A stretch of DNA of 64,000 nucleotides from an uncultured Hyphomonas sp. (GCF_963677035.1 NZ_OY781472.1:186001-250000); one strand, 5' to 3'. Shown: positions 51,853-60,675, counted from the stretch's first letter. Numbers and translations are program-made. Notes: generated from the sequence alone by a model not told the origin.

Positions 51853-52865
51853 CAGTGGCCTTCCGCTGTCATTGCCTCAGCGGGACTTTCATCCGCCTCG
51901 GGAAGGTTGAATTGCTGCGCAACCCATTGTGCAACACCCAGCGCTGCCGCCACGCCGCCCCATTCGCTGGAAATCCGGGTGACAAAGCTGAGCAGCGATT
52001 TCTGGTCCATCATCTCCACCATGATCTCCGAATACCGGATGACATAATCGGGATGCATCCGGGCAGCCTGAGGGCGCAGCGCCGCCATGGCATCGACATA
52101 TTGGGTAATCACCGCAGAATAATTGCCGATATAGGTCCAGATCCCCACCGCCAGCACGGCCAGCACGCCGATCAGGGTGGAGATCATCGTCAACAGCACG
52201 GCATTGTTGATGAACAGGCTGCGCAGCGGCGTCAGCCGGATCGCCAGATTGATGGCAAAGATCCCGGCCATGAACATGAAGACCGGCGTCATGCTCTCTT
52301 CCGCCGCAGTCAGGAGCGACTGCATGTCGAGATAGGAAAACTCGATGCTGCGGATGAGGTCGCCATTGCCCGCGACCGGTCCGTTGGGCAAGCCGGCAAT
52401 CGCCGCATCTGCCAGCAAAGACAGGTGCTGGGTATCGGCCATCGCCTGCATCACCAGAAGTGCCGCAACCACAGCGCCAACGGCAAAGACGATCAGGCTG
52501 TAAATGCCATAGACCATATAGGTGAAGAACAGGCGCCAGCGTTCGTCCGGATCGGCGGCAAAGGCCGTGCGAATGCCGTGAATATAGACGATCAGGCCAA
52601 CCAGAACCGCGGCCGACACCACAGGCACCGGATAGTCTGCAATCATCCTGCCGAGGCTGACATCGTTCCCGGCGCTGTCGATCAGCCAGACCATCGCCGC
52701 GGCGAAGCTGACAATTGCGATCTCACCATAGGCCCCGCTGGTACGGCGGACCGTCTTGCCGACCCGGAAACGCAACGAATGCCGCTTCACCCAGATCGGA
52801 CCGGCGATGATATAGGCCAGCACGACCGTCACGATCGCCACCAGCCAGACAATAAGAAGGATCAA
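51852..52865 (-). CDS. Multi-span membrane protein of unknown family
   Basis: 337 residues, about seven hydrophobic segments (near 1-20, 48-65, 80-97, 118-142, 203-220, 225-250 and a late one). Between the spans are FRVGKTVRRTSGAYGE and a periplasmic-looking loop with DTQHLSLLADAAIAGLPNG. No catalytic motif that I recognise. The C-terminal 60 residues look amphipathic. Overlaps the EEP lipoprotein by four bases and lies 76 bp after the DUF697-like gene, so the three may be one operon. Function unknown. Confidence 0.68.
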   Translation of the reverse strand: MILLIVWLVAIVTVVLAYIIAGPIWVKRHSLRFRVGKTVRRTSGAYGEIAIVSFAAAMVWLIDSAGNDVSLGRMIADYPVPVVSAAVLVGLIVYIHGIRTAFAADPDERWRLFFTYMVYGIYSLIVFAVGAVVAALLVMQAMADTQHLSLLADAAIAGLPNGPVAGNGDLIRSIEFSYLDMQSLLTAAEESMTPVFMFMAGIFAINLAIRLTPLRSLFINNAVLLTMISTLIGVLAVLAVGIWTYIGNYSAVITQYVDAMAALRPQAARMHPDYVIRYSEIMVEMMDQKSLLSFVTRISSEWGGVAAALGVAQWVAQQFNLPEADESPAEAMTAEGH

Positions 52866-52941
52866 ACCGCAACTCCCCGCTGGCTCACCTCACGTATCTT
52901 CCAGTGATCGCACAAGGTCACGCCGGATGGCAATCGCCGGG

Positions 52942-54096
52942 TCAATCCTCCTGTCCCGCTCCGGCCGGTTTGTTGCCGCCGAACCAGCTCTGCACCAGGC
53001 CCCAGGCGCCGCGTGAGCCGGCCAGCGCCTTCTCGGTTGCCCGCGTGGCCGTGGAGGTGAGCCCGCCGACGCCCTTCAGCAGGTCGCCGATGACCGAGCC
53101 CGATTCCTCTTTCACATCTTTCAGTGCCTCGGCCGAGATTGCCTTCGCCTGCCCCGCCGACCAGCCCTTGAAGCTGCGGCAGCGGCGCTTGGCGAGATAG
53201 CCGAGCTTCAGCGTCATCATGGCGTTCACCCCGCCATCCATGACCGGCCCGGCAACGAGGCCGCCCATCCGGCCCAGCAGGCCGCCAATGACATCGCCGG
53301 TCAGGTCCGTCACATCCTCCAGCGCGCGGGCGACCACGACGATGGCGGCGACATCGCGGAGGATGCGCAGGCTGCCCCACAGGTGCGGACGGCCGAAATA
53401 GACCCGGGCCACTTTGGCCACGAGATTCGCGTTCCGCCACAGCACGATGAAGGCATCCACGGTGCCGTTCATGGACACGGCAGTGGCGATACCGACGCCG
53501 ACGGCTTCGGCATGGATCAGCTGTTCCACCTTCTTGTCGAGCGGCTTGAGGAGCGCCTCGATATGGTCGCGCTCGAAATGTTCGAGATCGGCGGAGACCC
53601 TCAGCGCCTCTTCCGGACCGGCCCGGCGGGCCCGCAACAACAGGGACTGGCCGAGCAGGATGCCTTCCTCGATCGCGCCGCGTTCCTCCTGAACTGCCGG
53701 ATTGCTGGCCAGCATCAGCAGGTATTTCAGGTCATAGCGCAGGCGCGCGGCAAGGGCTCTGGGGGCCGGCGAATCCGGATCGATCGGGATGGAGGGCGGT
53801 TTCGCCGCCACTGGCATGGACAGAAAGCCCATCACCGGACGCCCCACCAGGACGATCAGCATCAGTGCCAGAATGACGATATAGCCATAGCCCAGCACCG
53901 GATGGACATCGTCGAACATGCGGTAGAACAGGAAACCCTGCCCGATCACCACAAGGAACGCGATCACCAGAAAGGCGGTGGCCGACCATTTGAGGAATTT
54001 CCAGCCTTGCGCCCATTGGGCGGCCAGCTCCCATTGCGTGCCGTCCTTTGCGGGCTGGTCCGGGCCCGGTATCGCCTTGGCCTTCTTTCTGGCCAT
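52942..54096 (-). CDS. DUF697-family membrane protein
   Basis: 384 residues. Two N-terminal membrane spans (about 38-62 and 70-90), then a cytoplasmic middle and a C-terminal DUF697-like segment: GIATAVSMNGTVDAFIVLWRNANLVAKVARVYFGRP, VVARALEDVTDLTGDVIGGLLGRMGG, GGVNAMMTLKLGYLAKRRC. DUF697 is also found as the C-terminal part of YcjF-type proteins and in GTPase fusions; no GTPase is present here. Starts at ATG 54096. First of a probable operon with the membrane protein and the EEP lipoprotein. Function unknown. Confidence 0.72.
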   Translation of the reverse strand: MARKKAKAIPGPDQPAKDGTQWELAAQWAQGWKFLKWSATAFLVIAFLVVIGQGFLFYRMFDDVHPVLGYGYIVILALMLIVLVGRPVMGFLSMPVAAKPPSIPIDPDSPAPRALAARLRYDLKYLLMLASNPAVQEERGAIEEGILLGQSLLLRARRAGPEEALRVSADLEHFERDHIEALLKPLDKKVEQLIHAEAVGVGIATAVSMNGTVDAFIVLWRNANLVAKVARVYFGRPHLWGSLRILRDVAAIVVVARALEDVTDLTGDVIGGLLGRMGGLVAGPVMDGGVNAMMTLKLGYLAKRRCRSFKGWSAGQAKAISAEALKDVKEESGSVIGDLLKGVGGLTSTATRATEKALAGSRGAWGLVQSWFGGNKPAGAGQED

Positions 54097-54244
54097 GTCG
54101 CATATCCTCCCTGTTTTTCAGCTGAACTCCCTTCCTAGGTGGGATGGTTGCGGCGCAGAGGCAACCACCAGCATTGCCGCAAGCGCGGGCGACGCCCGTA
54201 AAGGCGCTTGGTGTCGGTTTGGTTTTCAGGCGTGTGGGGCCGCG

Positions 54245-54664
54245 TCAGGTTTCCGGCAGGGGCAAGCCCCTCTCCCATAGGACAGAGGTTGGGGTGAGGG
54301 GCAAAGGCTTATCCGCACGTGCAATGCTTGCGGCCGCGACGTCGCCCCTCACCCCCCTCTGGCGGGAGAGGGGCAGCGTGCGGAGATGTTCCGGCGTATA
54401 CGCGACGCCGCTACACGCGGCAGCAAGATGGTCAGAGGCGTACGCGGCAGGCTTCAGGAACTCTCGTTCCCTCTTCTGCCCGGGAATCCAGTCAATCGAG
54501 TGAAGGTACACCCTCCCATTGGCGCCGATGCACCAATGATACTTCACGCCCCGCCCATAAGCGGCCCGGATCTGCGCGCGCAGCATCAGCACCTGGACCC
54601 AGATCAGGGGCCAGAGCCAGCTAAGTTGCGGCGGGAACCAGGCAGGTGGGTGAAAGAGTGACAT
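54245..54664 (-). CDS. Hypothetical protein with C-terminus encoded by a REP-like repeat
   Basis: 139 residues from ATG 54664 (a TTG at 54673 is also possible); no ribosome binding site is clear. The first half (SLFHPPAWFPPQLSWLWPLIWVQVLMLRAQ) is hydrophobic, then VKYHWCIGANGRVYLHSIDWIPGQ is a credible folded core. The last 40 residues fall exactly on the inverted repeat at 54259-54375 and look like translated repeat. The original gene may have ended earlier and been extended by the repeat. Family unrecognised. Confidence 0.42.
   Translation of the reverse strand: MSLFHPPAWFPPQLSWLWPLIWVQVLMLRAQIRAAYGRGVKYHWCIGANGRVYLHSIDWIPGQKREREFLKPAAYASDHLAAACSGVAYTPEHLRTLPLSRQRGVRGDVAAASIARADKPLPLTPTSVLWERGLPLPET
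54259..54375. repeat. Inverted pair of REP-like elements
   Basis: Left arm 54259-54304 contains GGGGCAAGCCCCTCTCC and GGTTGGGGTGAGGGGC; right arm 54343-54375 contains GCCCCTCACCCCCC and GGGAGAGGGGC, inverse to the left. The CCCCTCACCCC / GGGAGAGGGG form is a well-known dispersed REP type in proteobacteria. It lies inside the 3' part of the hypothetical frame above. Confidence 0.72.
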
Positions 54665-54773
54665 GGGCCGCAATATACGTCAGGCCACGGAGGTGTCGGA
54701 TAAGTTTGTTTTCCCGGCAATGATTGCAGCAGGAGGGGGCGCTTCAGGTGTGGGATAACTTTCCAGAACGCGT

Positions 54774-55007
54774 CATCCCCGACCGCGCAGCGGTCTGGGG
54801 ATCCATCTCCGAACGGGGCCTCGGGAACGTCATGTCATGACGCACTTGCCGCGACGTTCCGGGATGGGCGCCCGGATGGCCGTTGGCCATCGGGCGTGAC
54901 GCGTGTGGGACGTTAAGAGCGAAGTCGAAGCACGGGCGCGGGCTGTCACGGCATGCGAGAAGGTCCCGGATATTTGCTGCGCAAATTCCGGGATGACATG
55001 GCCATGT
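54774..55007. repeat. Cluster of intergenic palindromes
   Basis: Five palindromic elements in about 235 bp with no gene. ATCCCCGACCGC-GCA-GCGGTC-GGGGAT (54774-54802). CGTCATG-T-CATGACG (54828-54842). GCCCGGATGGCC-GTT-GGCCATCGGGC (near 54870-54896). TCCCGGA...GC-TGC-GC...TCCGGGA (54964-54993). ACATGGCCATGT (54996-55007). The first and fourth resemble common alphaproteobacterial intergenic repeat units with a GTCATCCC...GGGATGAC frame. The 54676-55106 interval (argS stop to the hypothetical start) holds nothing else I can name. Confidence 0.65.
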
Positions 55008-55106
55008 GTTGGGATGACTGCCACCGGACAAAATCCGTCTACGCCATGACGATACATGACCAGTGATGATCATACCGGACTATAACGGACCTTAAGCGAC
55101 TTGCCG

Positions 55107-56879
55107 CTACATCCGTTCCGGCACGCGGATGCCCAGAAGGTCCAGCCCCATCTCCAGCTGTTTCAGCACGGCAGAGGCGAGGCCGAGGCGGCTGGCGCGG
55201 AGCGTGGCGTCGCTCTCCGACGCAATCGGCAGGGCCGAATAGAAGCTGCTGAAGGCCTGCGCCAGATTGTAGAGATGTTCGCACAGGACGTGTGGCATCC
55301 GCTTCTCGCGCGCCTGCAGGCAGGCGAAGGCAAAATTGTCGAGCTGCAGGACCAGCGCCCGCTCGGCATCGTGGCCGATGACGATGTTGCCTGCTTCGTT
55401 GCCGTCCGCTTCGGCGCGGCGCAGCAGCGATTTCACGCGCACAGCAGCGTATAGCAGGTACGGCCCGGTCTTGCCTTCGAAGCTGGTGAACTTGTCGAGG
55501 TCGAAGACATAGTTCGTGGTCCGCGTATTCATCAGGTCCGAGAAGCGCAGCGCGGCCAGCGCGACATTTGCGGCAACCTCATCGCGTTCTTCCGCGCCCA
55601 TATCCTCCGGCAGCTTGCCGGCCTCGGCGATTTTCTTCTGCGCTTCTTCCAGCGCCATGGCGTTGAGATCCGCGAGGCGCAGGACGCCGCCTTCGCGGGT
55701 CTTGAAGGGTTTGCCGTCCGGGCCGTTGACCGTGCCGAAGCCGATATGTTCGAGGCGGCCCTCATCGATCAGGCCGACCATTTCCGCCGCGCGGAACACC
55801 TGTTCGAAGTGCAGCGCCTGGCGCTGGTCCACCACGTAGAGCATGCGCTGGGGCGTCGGCTCCAGATTTTCCATCCGGTCCATGATCGTGGCGAGGTCGG
55901 TCGTGTGATAACCGGTGCCGCCGCGGCTGTTGATCAGCATGACCGGCGGCATCTCTTTCTTGTCGCTGTCGCGCGCGATGCGGACGATCACGGCGCCGCC
56001 GTCTTCTTCGGAAAGGCCGGCAGTCCTGAACTGCTCAACCACATCCGGGATCAGGCCGTCGACATCGCTTTCGCCCTTCCAGAGGTCGAAATGCACGTTG
56101 AGGAATTCATAGTCGATCTTCAACGCGGCGACCGAGACATCGATGAAATGCTTCAGCAGCGCGCGATAGCCGGGGCGGCCGGCCTGAAGTTCGGCGACGG
56201 CCTTCTGGCTGCGCTCCAGCCGGGCCGGATCTTCCTTCGCTTTGGCACTGGCGGCCGGGTACATGCGGGCCAGATCGTCGATCGTGACCGGCGGCTCTTC
56301 CGGGTACGGACCGGTGAAGTCCGCATCGAAATAGATGAGATCCGGCTGCTCATCCTGAAGTTCGGTGACGAGGTGGCCCATCTGCAGCCCCCAGTCGCCG
56401 AGGTGGACATCACCCGTCACCTGATCGCCGAGGAAGGTCAGCAGGCGGCGCAGCGTATCACCGATCACGGCAGACCGGAGGTGGCCCACATGCATCGGCT
56501 TGGCGACATTCGGGCCGCCGAAATCGATGACGGTGACCTGCGGGTCCGGCGCGCCTTCGGCCCCGGCCATTTTCTCGCCCCGCACCGCCTCTGCCCGCGC
56601 GGCCAGCGCGGCATCGGAGACGCGGATGTTGATAAAGCCTGGCCCGGCGACTTCCGCCGACAGGACCATGTCGTTTTCCTTCAGCGCCGCGGCGACCTCA
56701 GCGGCCACGTCGCGCGGGACCTTGCCGGCCTTTTTGGCCGCGCCCATCGCGCCATTGCACTGGAAGTCTGCCAGTTCGGGCTTGTCGGACCGGCGGATAT
56801 CGCCCCAGCGGGCTTCGAGGCCCATGGCCTCAAAGGCGGCACTGGCGGCCGCCGACAGATCTTGCATCAGGCTGGCCAT
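55107..56879 (-). CDS. argS: Arginyl-tRNA synthetase
   Basis: Class I synthetase charging tRNA-Arg; 590 residues. ADFQCNGAMGAAKKAG (Add1 domain), the HIGH motif as HVGHLRS in GGPNVAKPMHVGHLRSAVIGD, and the KMSKS counterpart as PFKTREGGVLRLADL. C-terminal anticodon-binding domain with ACLQAREKRMPHVLCEHLYNLAQAFSSFY. ATG at 56879, 3 bp after the lipoprotein stop at 56883. The first gene in the run, the lipoprotein at 56883-57449, is just upstream. Confidence 0.98.
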   Translation of the reverse strand: MASLMQDLSAAASAAFEAMGLEARWGDIRRSDKPELADFQCNGAMGAAKKAGKVPRDVAAEVAAALKENDMVLSAEVAGPGFINIRVSDAALAARAEAVRGEKMAGAEGAPDPQVTVIDFGGPNVAKPMHVGHLRSAVIGDTLRRLLTFLGDQVTGDVHLGDWGLQMGHLVTELQDEQPDLIYFDADFTGPYPEEPPVTIDDLARMYPAASAKAKEDPARLERSQKAVAELQAGRPGYRALLKHFIDVSVAALKIDYEFLNVHFDLWKGESDVDGLIPDVVEQFRTAGLSEEDGGAVIVRIARDSDKKEMPPVMLINSRGGTGYHTTDLATIMDRMENLEPTPQRMLYVVDQRQALHFEQVFRAAEMVGLIDEGRLEHIGFGTVNGPDGKPFKTREGGVLRLADLNAMALEEAQKKIAEAGKLPEDMGAEERDEVAANVALAALRFSDLMNTRTTNYVFDLDKFTSFEGKTGPYLLYAAVRVKSLLRRAEADGNEAGNIVIGHDAERALVLQLDNFAFACLQAREKRMPHVLCEHLYNLAQAFSSFYSALPIASESDATLRASRLGLASAVLKQLEMGLDLLGIRVPERM

Positions 56880-56882
56880 GGA

Positions 56883-57449
56883 TCAGGACCCAGCGTCCAT
56901 GCGGAAGCGTTTGCCTGCGCGGTTGAACGCCAGTTCCTTCTCGGTCAGGTCAAAGCCGACAAGGATTTCGAAGTTCGTGCCCGCGATGGTCTCGTCGGCG
57001 CGCGGAATGGTGATCCGGTCAATCTTCGCGGTTGCGCCGGCCAGCGGGGAATTGCCCTGGAATTTGGCCGTGACCGTATAGTGTTCCTTGGCCAGCACCT
57101 TGCCATTGCGGCGCGTGACGGCGACCCAATAGCCGAAATCATGCACATTCGAATCCGCCATAGCGCCCTTGCCGAAGGCAAAATCGATCTCGATCTCAGC
57201 TTCCAGCGGATTGTCGCCGGTATAGCGGCAGAACGAGCGCACATCGGTAATCTCGCCGGTGTAGCGGATATCGGAGTAAAGCTCGTCCGAGCCATCGCTG
57301 AACTCGACGATCCGCGCGGCATCATAAACCGATCCCACAGCCGGACAGGAACCGGCGTTCTGGCGCGTGTCGAACGACTCGGCCAGGTTCTTGGTGCTGG
57401 AGCAGCCGGCCACCAGTGCCAGGGCGAGGATCGGTAGGATAATGCGCAT
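56883..57449 (-). CDS. Envelope lipoprotein of unknown function
   Basis: 188 residues, ATG at 57449 giving a signal with lipobox LVAGCSS (Cys at about 16). The frame extends to 57530 upstream but that part is charged and lacks a start signal. The mature part contains ILVGFDLTEKELAFNRAGKRFRM and a beta-rich sequence with SDIRYTGEITDVRSFCRYTG. Cysteines CPAVG and SFCRY could pair. No known family recognised. Only 3 bp from the argS start, so co-transcription is likely, and it lies divergent from ispH (174 bp between starts). Confidence 0.75.
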   Translation of the reverse strand: MRIILPILALALVAGCSSTKNLAESFDTRQNAGSCPAVGSVYDAARIVEFSDGSDELYSDIRYTGEITDVRSFCRYTGDNPLEAEIEIDFAFGKGAMADSNVHDFGYWVAVTRRNGKVLAKEHYTVTAKFQGNSPLAGATAKIDRITIPRADETIAGTNFEILVGFDLTEKELAFNRAGKRFRMDAGS

Positions 57450-57623
57450 GCGTTTCGCGGTCCTTCTTGGCCAGTATTTCTGGACGTCTCTCAGGGCGTA
57501 TCTCTTGGCAGGGCAGCCTGGTGGCCCCATCTGAACTTGCCCGGCCTGTGTTAAAGGGCTACGCGCCCCCGTGCAACGCCGCTAAGGCAGACAGGTCGCC
57601 ATGGCAACCGGAGACGAGATGAA

Positions 57624-58571
57624 ATGACGGAAAGACGTCCGCTAATTATCCGCCTCGCCGCCCCGAGAGGTTTCTGCGCCGGGGTCGACCGCGCCATCCA
57701 GATCGTCGAGGAAGCGCTGGGGAAATGGGGCGCGCCCGTCTATGTGCGCCACGAGATCGTCCACAATGCGCATGTTGTCTCCCGGCTGGAGGCTATGGGC
57801 GCGATTTTCGTGGAAGAACTGGACGAATGCCCGGAGGACCGCCCGGTCATCTTCTCAGCCCATGGCGTGCCGAAATCGGTGCCAGCCGAAGCGCAATCCC
57901 GCAACATGATCTTCGTCGATGCGACCTGCCCGCTGGTCTCCAAAGTGCATGTGGAAGCCGAGCGCCACGACCGCGAGGGCCGCGAAATCGTCCTGATCGG
58001 CCATGCCGGGCATCCGGAAGTCATTGGCACGATGGGCCAGCTGCCGCCGGGACGTATCCACCTCATCGAAACGGTGGAGGATGCCGAGGCGTTCCAGCCG
58101 AAAGACCCGGCCAACCTCGCTTTCGTCACCCAGACGACGCTGAGCGTGGACGACACCGCCGACATCGTGGCGACCCTGCAGGCGCGCTTTCCCGGCATCT
58201 CGACGCCCCACAAGGAAGACATCTGCTACGCCACCACCAACCGCCAGGACGCCGTCAAGGTGATCGGCCAGGGCGCCGGCCTCGTCCTCGTCATCGGGGC
58301 GGAGACCAGCTCCAACTCCAAACGCCTCGTCGAAGTCGCCCTGCGCGCCGGGGCGGAACGCGCCGAACTGGTCGCCAGCGCCGACAATATCGACTGGGAC
58401 TGGTTCGACGGCGTCACCCTGCTGGGCCTGAGCGCCGGGGCCAGCGCGCCGGAAGACCTGGTGCAGGACGTCATCGCCGCCTGCCGGTCCCGCTTCGACG
58501 TGACCGTCCAGAACATCGAAACCGCCCGTGAGACGGTCACCTTCAAGCTGCCGCGCGTGCTGTCAGCTTAA
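57624..58571 (+). CDS. ispH: 4-hydroxy-3-methylbut-2-enyl diphosphate reductase
   Basis: Last step of the MEP isoprenoid pathway, [4Fe-4S] enzyme making IPP and DMAPP. 315 residues. The three cluster cysteines are in [30 protein letters not shown] and [16 protein letters not shown] and HEIVHN are also present. Start ATG 57624 with GGAG about 10 nt upstream. Ends at 58571, 8 bp from the convergent RHH-membrane protein. Third isoprenoid gene in the window. Confidence 0.97.
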   Translation: MTERRPLIIRLAAPRGFCAGVDRAIQIVEEALGKWGAPVYVRHEIVHNAHVVSRLEAMGAIFVEELDECPEDRPVIFSAHGVPKSVPAEAQSRNMIFVDATCPLVSKVHVEAERHDREGREIVLIGHAGHPEVIGTMGQLPPGRIHLIETVEDAEAFQPKDPANLAFVTQTTLSVDDTADIVATLQARFPGISTPHKEDICYATTNRQDAVKVIGQGAGLVLVIGAETSSNSKRLVEVALRAGAERAELVASADNIDWDWFDGVTLLGLSAGASAPEDLVQDVIAACRSRFDVTVQNIETARETVTFKLPRVLSA

Positions 58572-58579
58572 AACCCGCC

Positions 58580-59218
58580 TCAGTTCTCCCCGATTTTCAG
58601 CGCGATGTCGTAGGATTCCGCGTCGTCGCCGACATGGATCCGGGCTTCCTTTCCGGACTCCGCCGTCAGGACCGGATGGGCGACGAGGTCATCCCCCTCA
58701 AGGCCGCGATAGATCGATACGTCGATCTGAATCCGGCCTGCCTCTTCGGGAGAAACGATCAGCTCGATCCGGTAGCCCGGCACTTCGGATTCCGGCGTCG
58801 CCGTCACGAAAGTGCCAGGCGTGCCCGGTTCGATGGCCATCACGGAGTTGAACTTGTGCTGTTCGCGGGCGTCGTTCGTCGTGCGCTGGAAATCGCCCTG
58901 AAGTTCGACCTTTACCGGGTCGGCCACAGCGACCGGCAGGAACATGGCACCAAGGCCGAACGAGGCCACCAGGGCGGCGGCGAGTTTGCGAGGATGCATG
59001 GATAAGGGTTTGAGGAGCATAGCAGTGTGGTCCCTGAATGAGGATTGGAGTTCCGCCCGCCGGGAGGCCTTCAGGTGATCTCCCACCAGGCGGCGCACAA
59101 TCGTGCTGACCGTCTGGCCGCGCTGCCGGGCAAGCATCTGCAGGTCGCGCTTTTCCTCGTGGGAAATGCGCACCTCGATCTTCTCGCTTTTCTTCGGCTT
59201 ACGGCGGGGGATATTCAC
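58580..59218 (-). CDS. Ribbon-helix-helix domain fused to a membrane segment and an extracytoplasmic domain
   Basis: 212 residues from a GTG at 59218 (GGAG 9 nt upstream). Residues about 10-50 are a typical RHH/CopG-like DNA-binding pattern: EKIEVRISHEEKRDLQMLARQRG with TVSTIVRRLV. A basic linker leads to one hydrophobic segment (about 80-100, KLAAALVASFGLGAMFLPVAV), then a polar C-terminal domain (SEVPGYRIELIVSPEEAGRI) that should lie outside. An internal ATG before the hydrophobic segment would make a plain secreted protein, so there may be two products or a miscalled start. If the fusion is real it is a DNA-binding protein held at the membrane. Divergent from the diiron gene, with palindromes between. 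Confidence 0.65.
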   Translation of the reverse strand: MNIPRRKPKKSEKIEVRISHEEKRDLQMLARQRGQTVSTIVRRLVGDHLKASRRAELQSSFRDHTAMLLKPLSMHPRKLAAALVASFGLGAMFLPVAVADPVKVELQGDFQRTTNDAREQHKFNSVMAIEPGTPGTFVTATPESEVPGYRIELIVSPEEAGRIQIDVSIYRGLEGDDLVAHPVLTAESGKEARIHVGDDAESYDIALKIGEN

Positions 59219-59285
59219 CGCTCAGGACTCCATTGCAGGCGACTCAGGGCGTCGCACGAACCGGACGAAACCTACCACGCCGATC

Positions 59286-59413
59286 CTGTCGGACAGCAGG
59301 AATTTCGTGTCATGACACGGTTTTTGGGAGGACAGAATCCGCCCCTGCCGGATCTCATCAACACATCCCAACCTCTCCAAAATGTAATCCAAAAAAGATG
59401 ACGCCTCCGTCAT
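59286..59413. promoter_or_regulatory. Palindromes in the divergent region between the RHH and diiron genes
   Basis: CTGTC-G-GACAG (59286-59296), the perfect 14-bp palindrome CGTGTCATGACACG (59306-59319) and ATGACG-CCTC-CGTCAT (59398-59413). RHH proteins bind short palindromes as tetramers, so these are candidate operators, but no binding specificity can be read from the sequence. Confidence 0.4.
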
Positions 59414-59507
59414 TTTCCGTATTACGCCCGGATTTTTCAGGGTTTAGCCTTCATTCCATTCCCGGCCGCTCTCCCTTTCTGGCTGGGACTGACCAGGAGG
59501 AAGCCCC

Positions 59508-60623
59508 ATGAAAGTTCGTCTCGTTGACGCCCCGCCCAACCAGCCACGCACCTTTGAAGACCCCGGTGAGCTGGCAGACAAGCTGACGCCGGAAGATGTC
59601 GAAATCGTCCGCGAAATCTTCAACACGCCGCTGACCGGTTCTTACAATTGGGACTATGAAAGCGCGAATTCGAAAATTCGCCGCCTGTATGAGCTGGGCA
59701 AACGATTCAACTGGAACGCCGAACTGGATGTCGACTGGGACGTGCACTTCGACAAGACCGAAGGGCCATCTCAGGAAGGCTACAATCCCCTGCACGACCA
59801 CCCGGTCTACAAGGCAATGACCGAAGAGCAGAAGAAAGACTATGCCTGGCGCTCTCTGGCGCAGGTGCTGTCGCAATTCCTGCACGGCGAACAGGGCGCC
59901 ATGATGGTCGCCTCACAGCTCGTCTCGTGCGCGCCGACCTATGATGCAAAGCTCTATGCCGCCTCGCAGACCTTCGACGAGGCCCGGCATGTGGAAGTGT
60001 TCAACAAATATCTGCGCATGCGCTGCAATGTCGAATACCCGGTCAATCCCAGCCTCAAACTGTTGCTGGACAAGATCCTGACTGATCCGCGCTGGGACCT
60101 GAAATTCATCGGCATGCAGGTGCTGATCGAGGGACTGGCGCTGGCCGCTTTCCAGACCATGTCACAAACAACGCGCGATCCGCTGCTGCGCCAGATCCTG
60201 CAACTCGTCATGCGGGACGAAGGCCGGCATGTCGCCTTCGGGGTCAATTATCTGGAAGACTGGATCAAGGCGATGCCCGAAGAAGACATCGAGGAACGCG
60301 CCCAGTTCGCCTATGAAGCCTGTGCCATCATGCGCGAGCGCCTGTTCTCGACGGATGTGGACGAGGAATTCGGCTTCGACCCCGAGGAAGCCCGCCGCAT
60401 GTCGATTGACTCGGCCGGTGGCCAGGCCTTCCGGAACTTCCTCTTTGAACGAATGATTCCGAACCTGAAACGCGTCGGCCTGCTGACAGACAGCGTGAAA
60501 CCGAAATTCGAGGCGCTGGGCGTGCTGCAGTACGAGAACGCCGCAACCGACGCAGAAATCGATTGGGCCGCGCTTGAGCGTCCGCTGGAGACGGGACCAA
60601 TCGTGGATGTCGCAGCCGAATAG
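59508..60623 (+). CDS. Diiron ferritin-like protein, enzyme class unassigned
   Basis: 371 residues, all helical. A complete carboxylate-bridged diiron site can be placed: E128 in LHGEQGAMM, E158/H161 in FDEARHVEVF, E208 in LIEGLALAAF and E238/H241 in RDEGRHVAFG. The layout E, ExxH, E, ExxH is that of R2-like ferritin-fold oxygenases and ribonucleotide reductase small subunits; the tyrosine position of R2 is not obvious. Likely an oxidase or oxygenase or N-oxygenase of the AurF or R2-like group; no specific member can be named. AGGAGG lies just upstream of ATG 59508. A perfect terminator follows. Divergent from the RHH protein, with palindromes in between. Confidence 0.8.
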   Translation: MKVRLVDAPPNQPRTFEDPGELADKLTPEDVEIVREIFNTPLTGSYNWDYESANSKIRRLYELGKRFNWNAELDVDWDVHFDKTEGPSQEGYNPLHDHPVYKAMTEEQKKDYAWRSLAQVLSQFLHGEQGAMMVASQLVSCAPTYDAKLYAASQTFDEARHVEVFNKYLRMRCNVEYPVNPSLKLLLDKILTDPRWDLKFIGMQVLIEGLALAAFQTMSQTTRDPLLRQILQLVMRDEGRHVAFGVNYLEDWIKAMPEEDIEERAQFAYEACAIMRERLFSTDVDEEFGFDPEEARRMSIDSAGGQAFRNFLFERMIPNLKRVGLLTDSVKPKFEALGVLQYENAATDAEIDWAALERPLETGPIVDVAAE

Positions 60624-60643
60624 GTGGGGACTTGTGCGATAGG

Positions 60644-60675
60644 CCGGGGGCGCAGGCTGCTGCGTCCCCGGTTTT
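60644..60675 (+). terminator. Rho-independent terminator of the diiron gene
   Basis: 12-bp stem CCGGGGGCGCAG / CTGCGTCCCCGG (one G-T pair) with loop GCTG, followed by TTTT (60672-60675). It lies 21 bp after the stop of the diiron gene. Confidence 0.9.
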
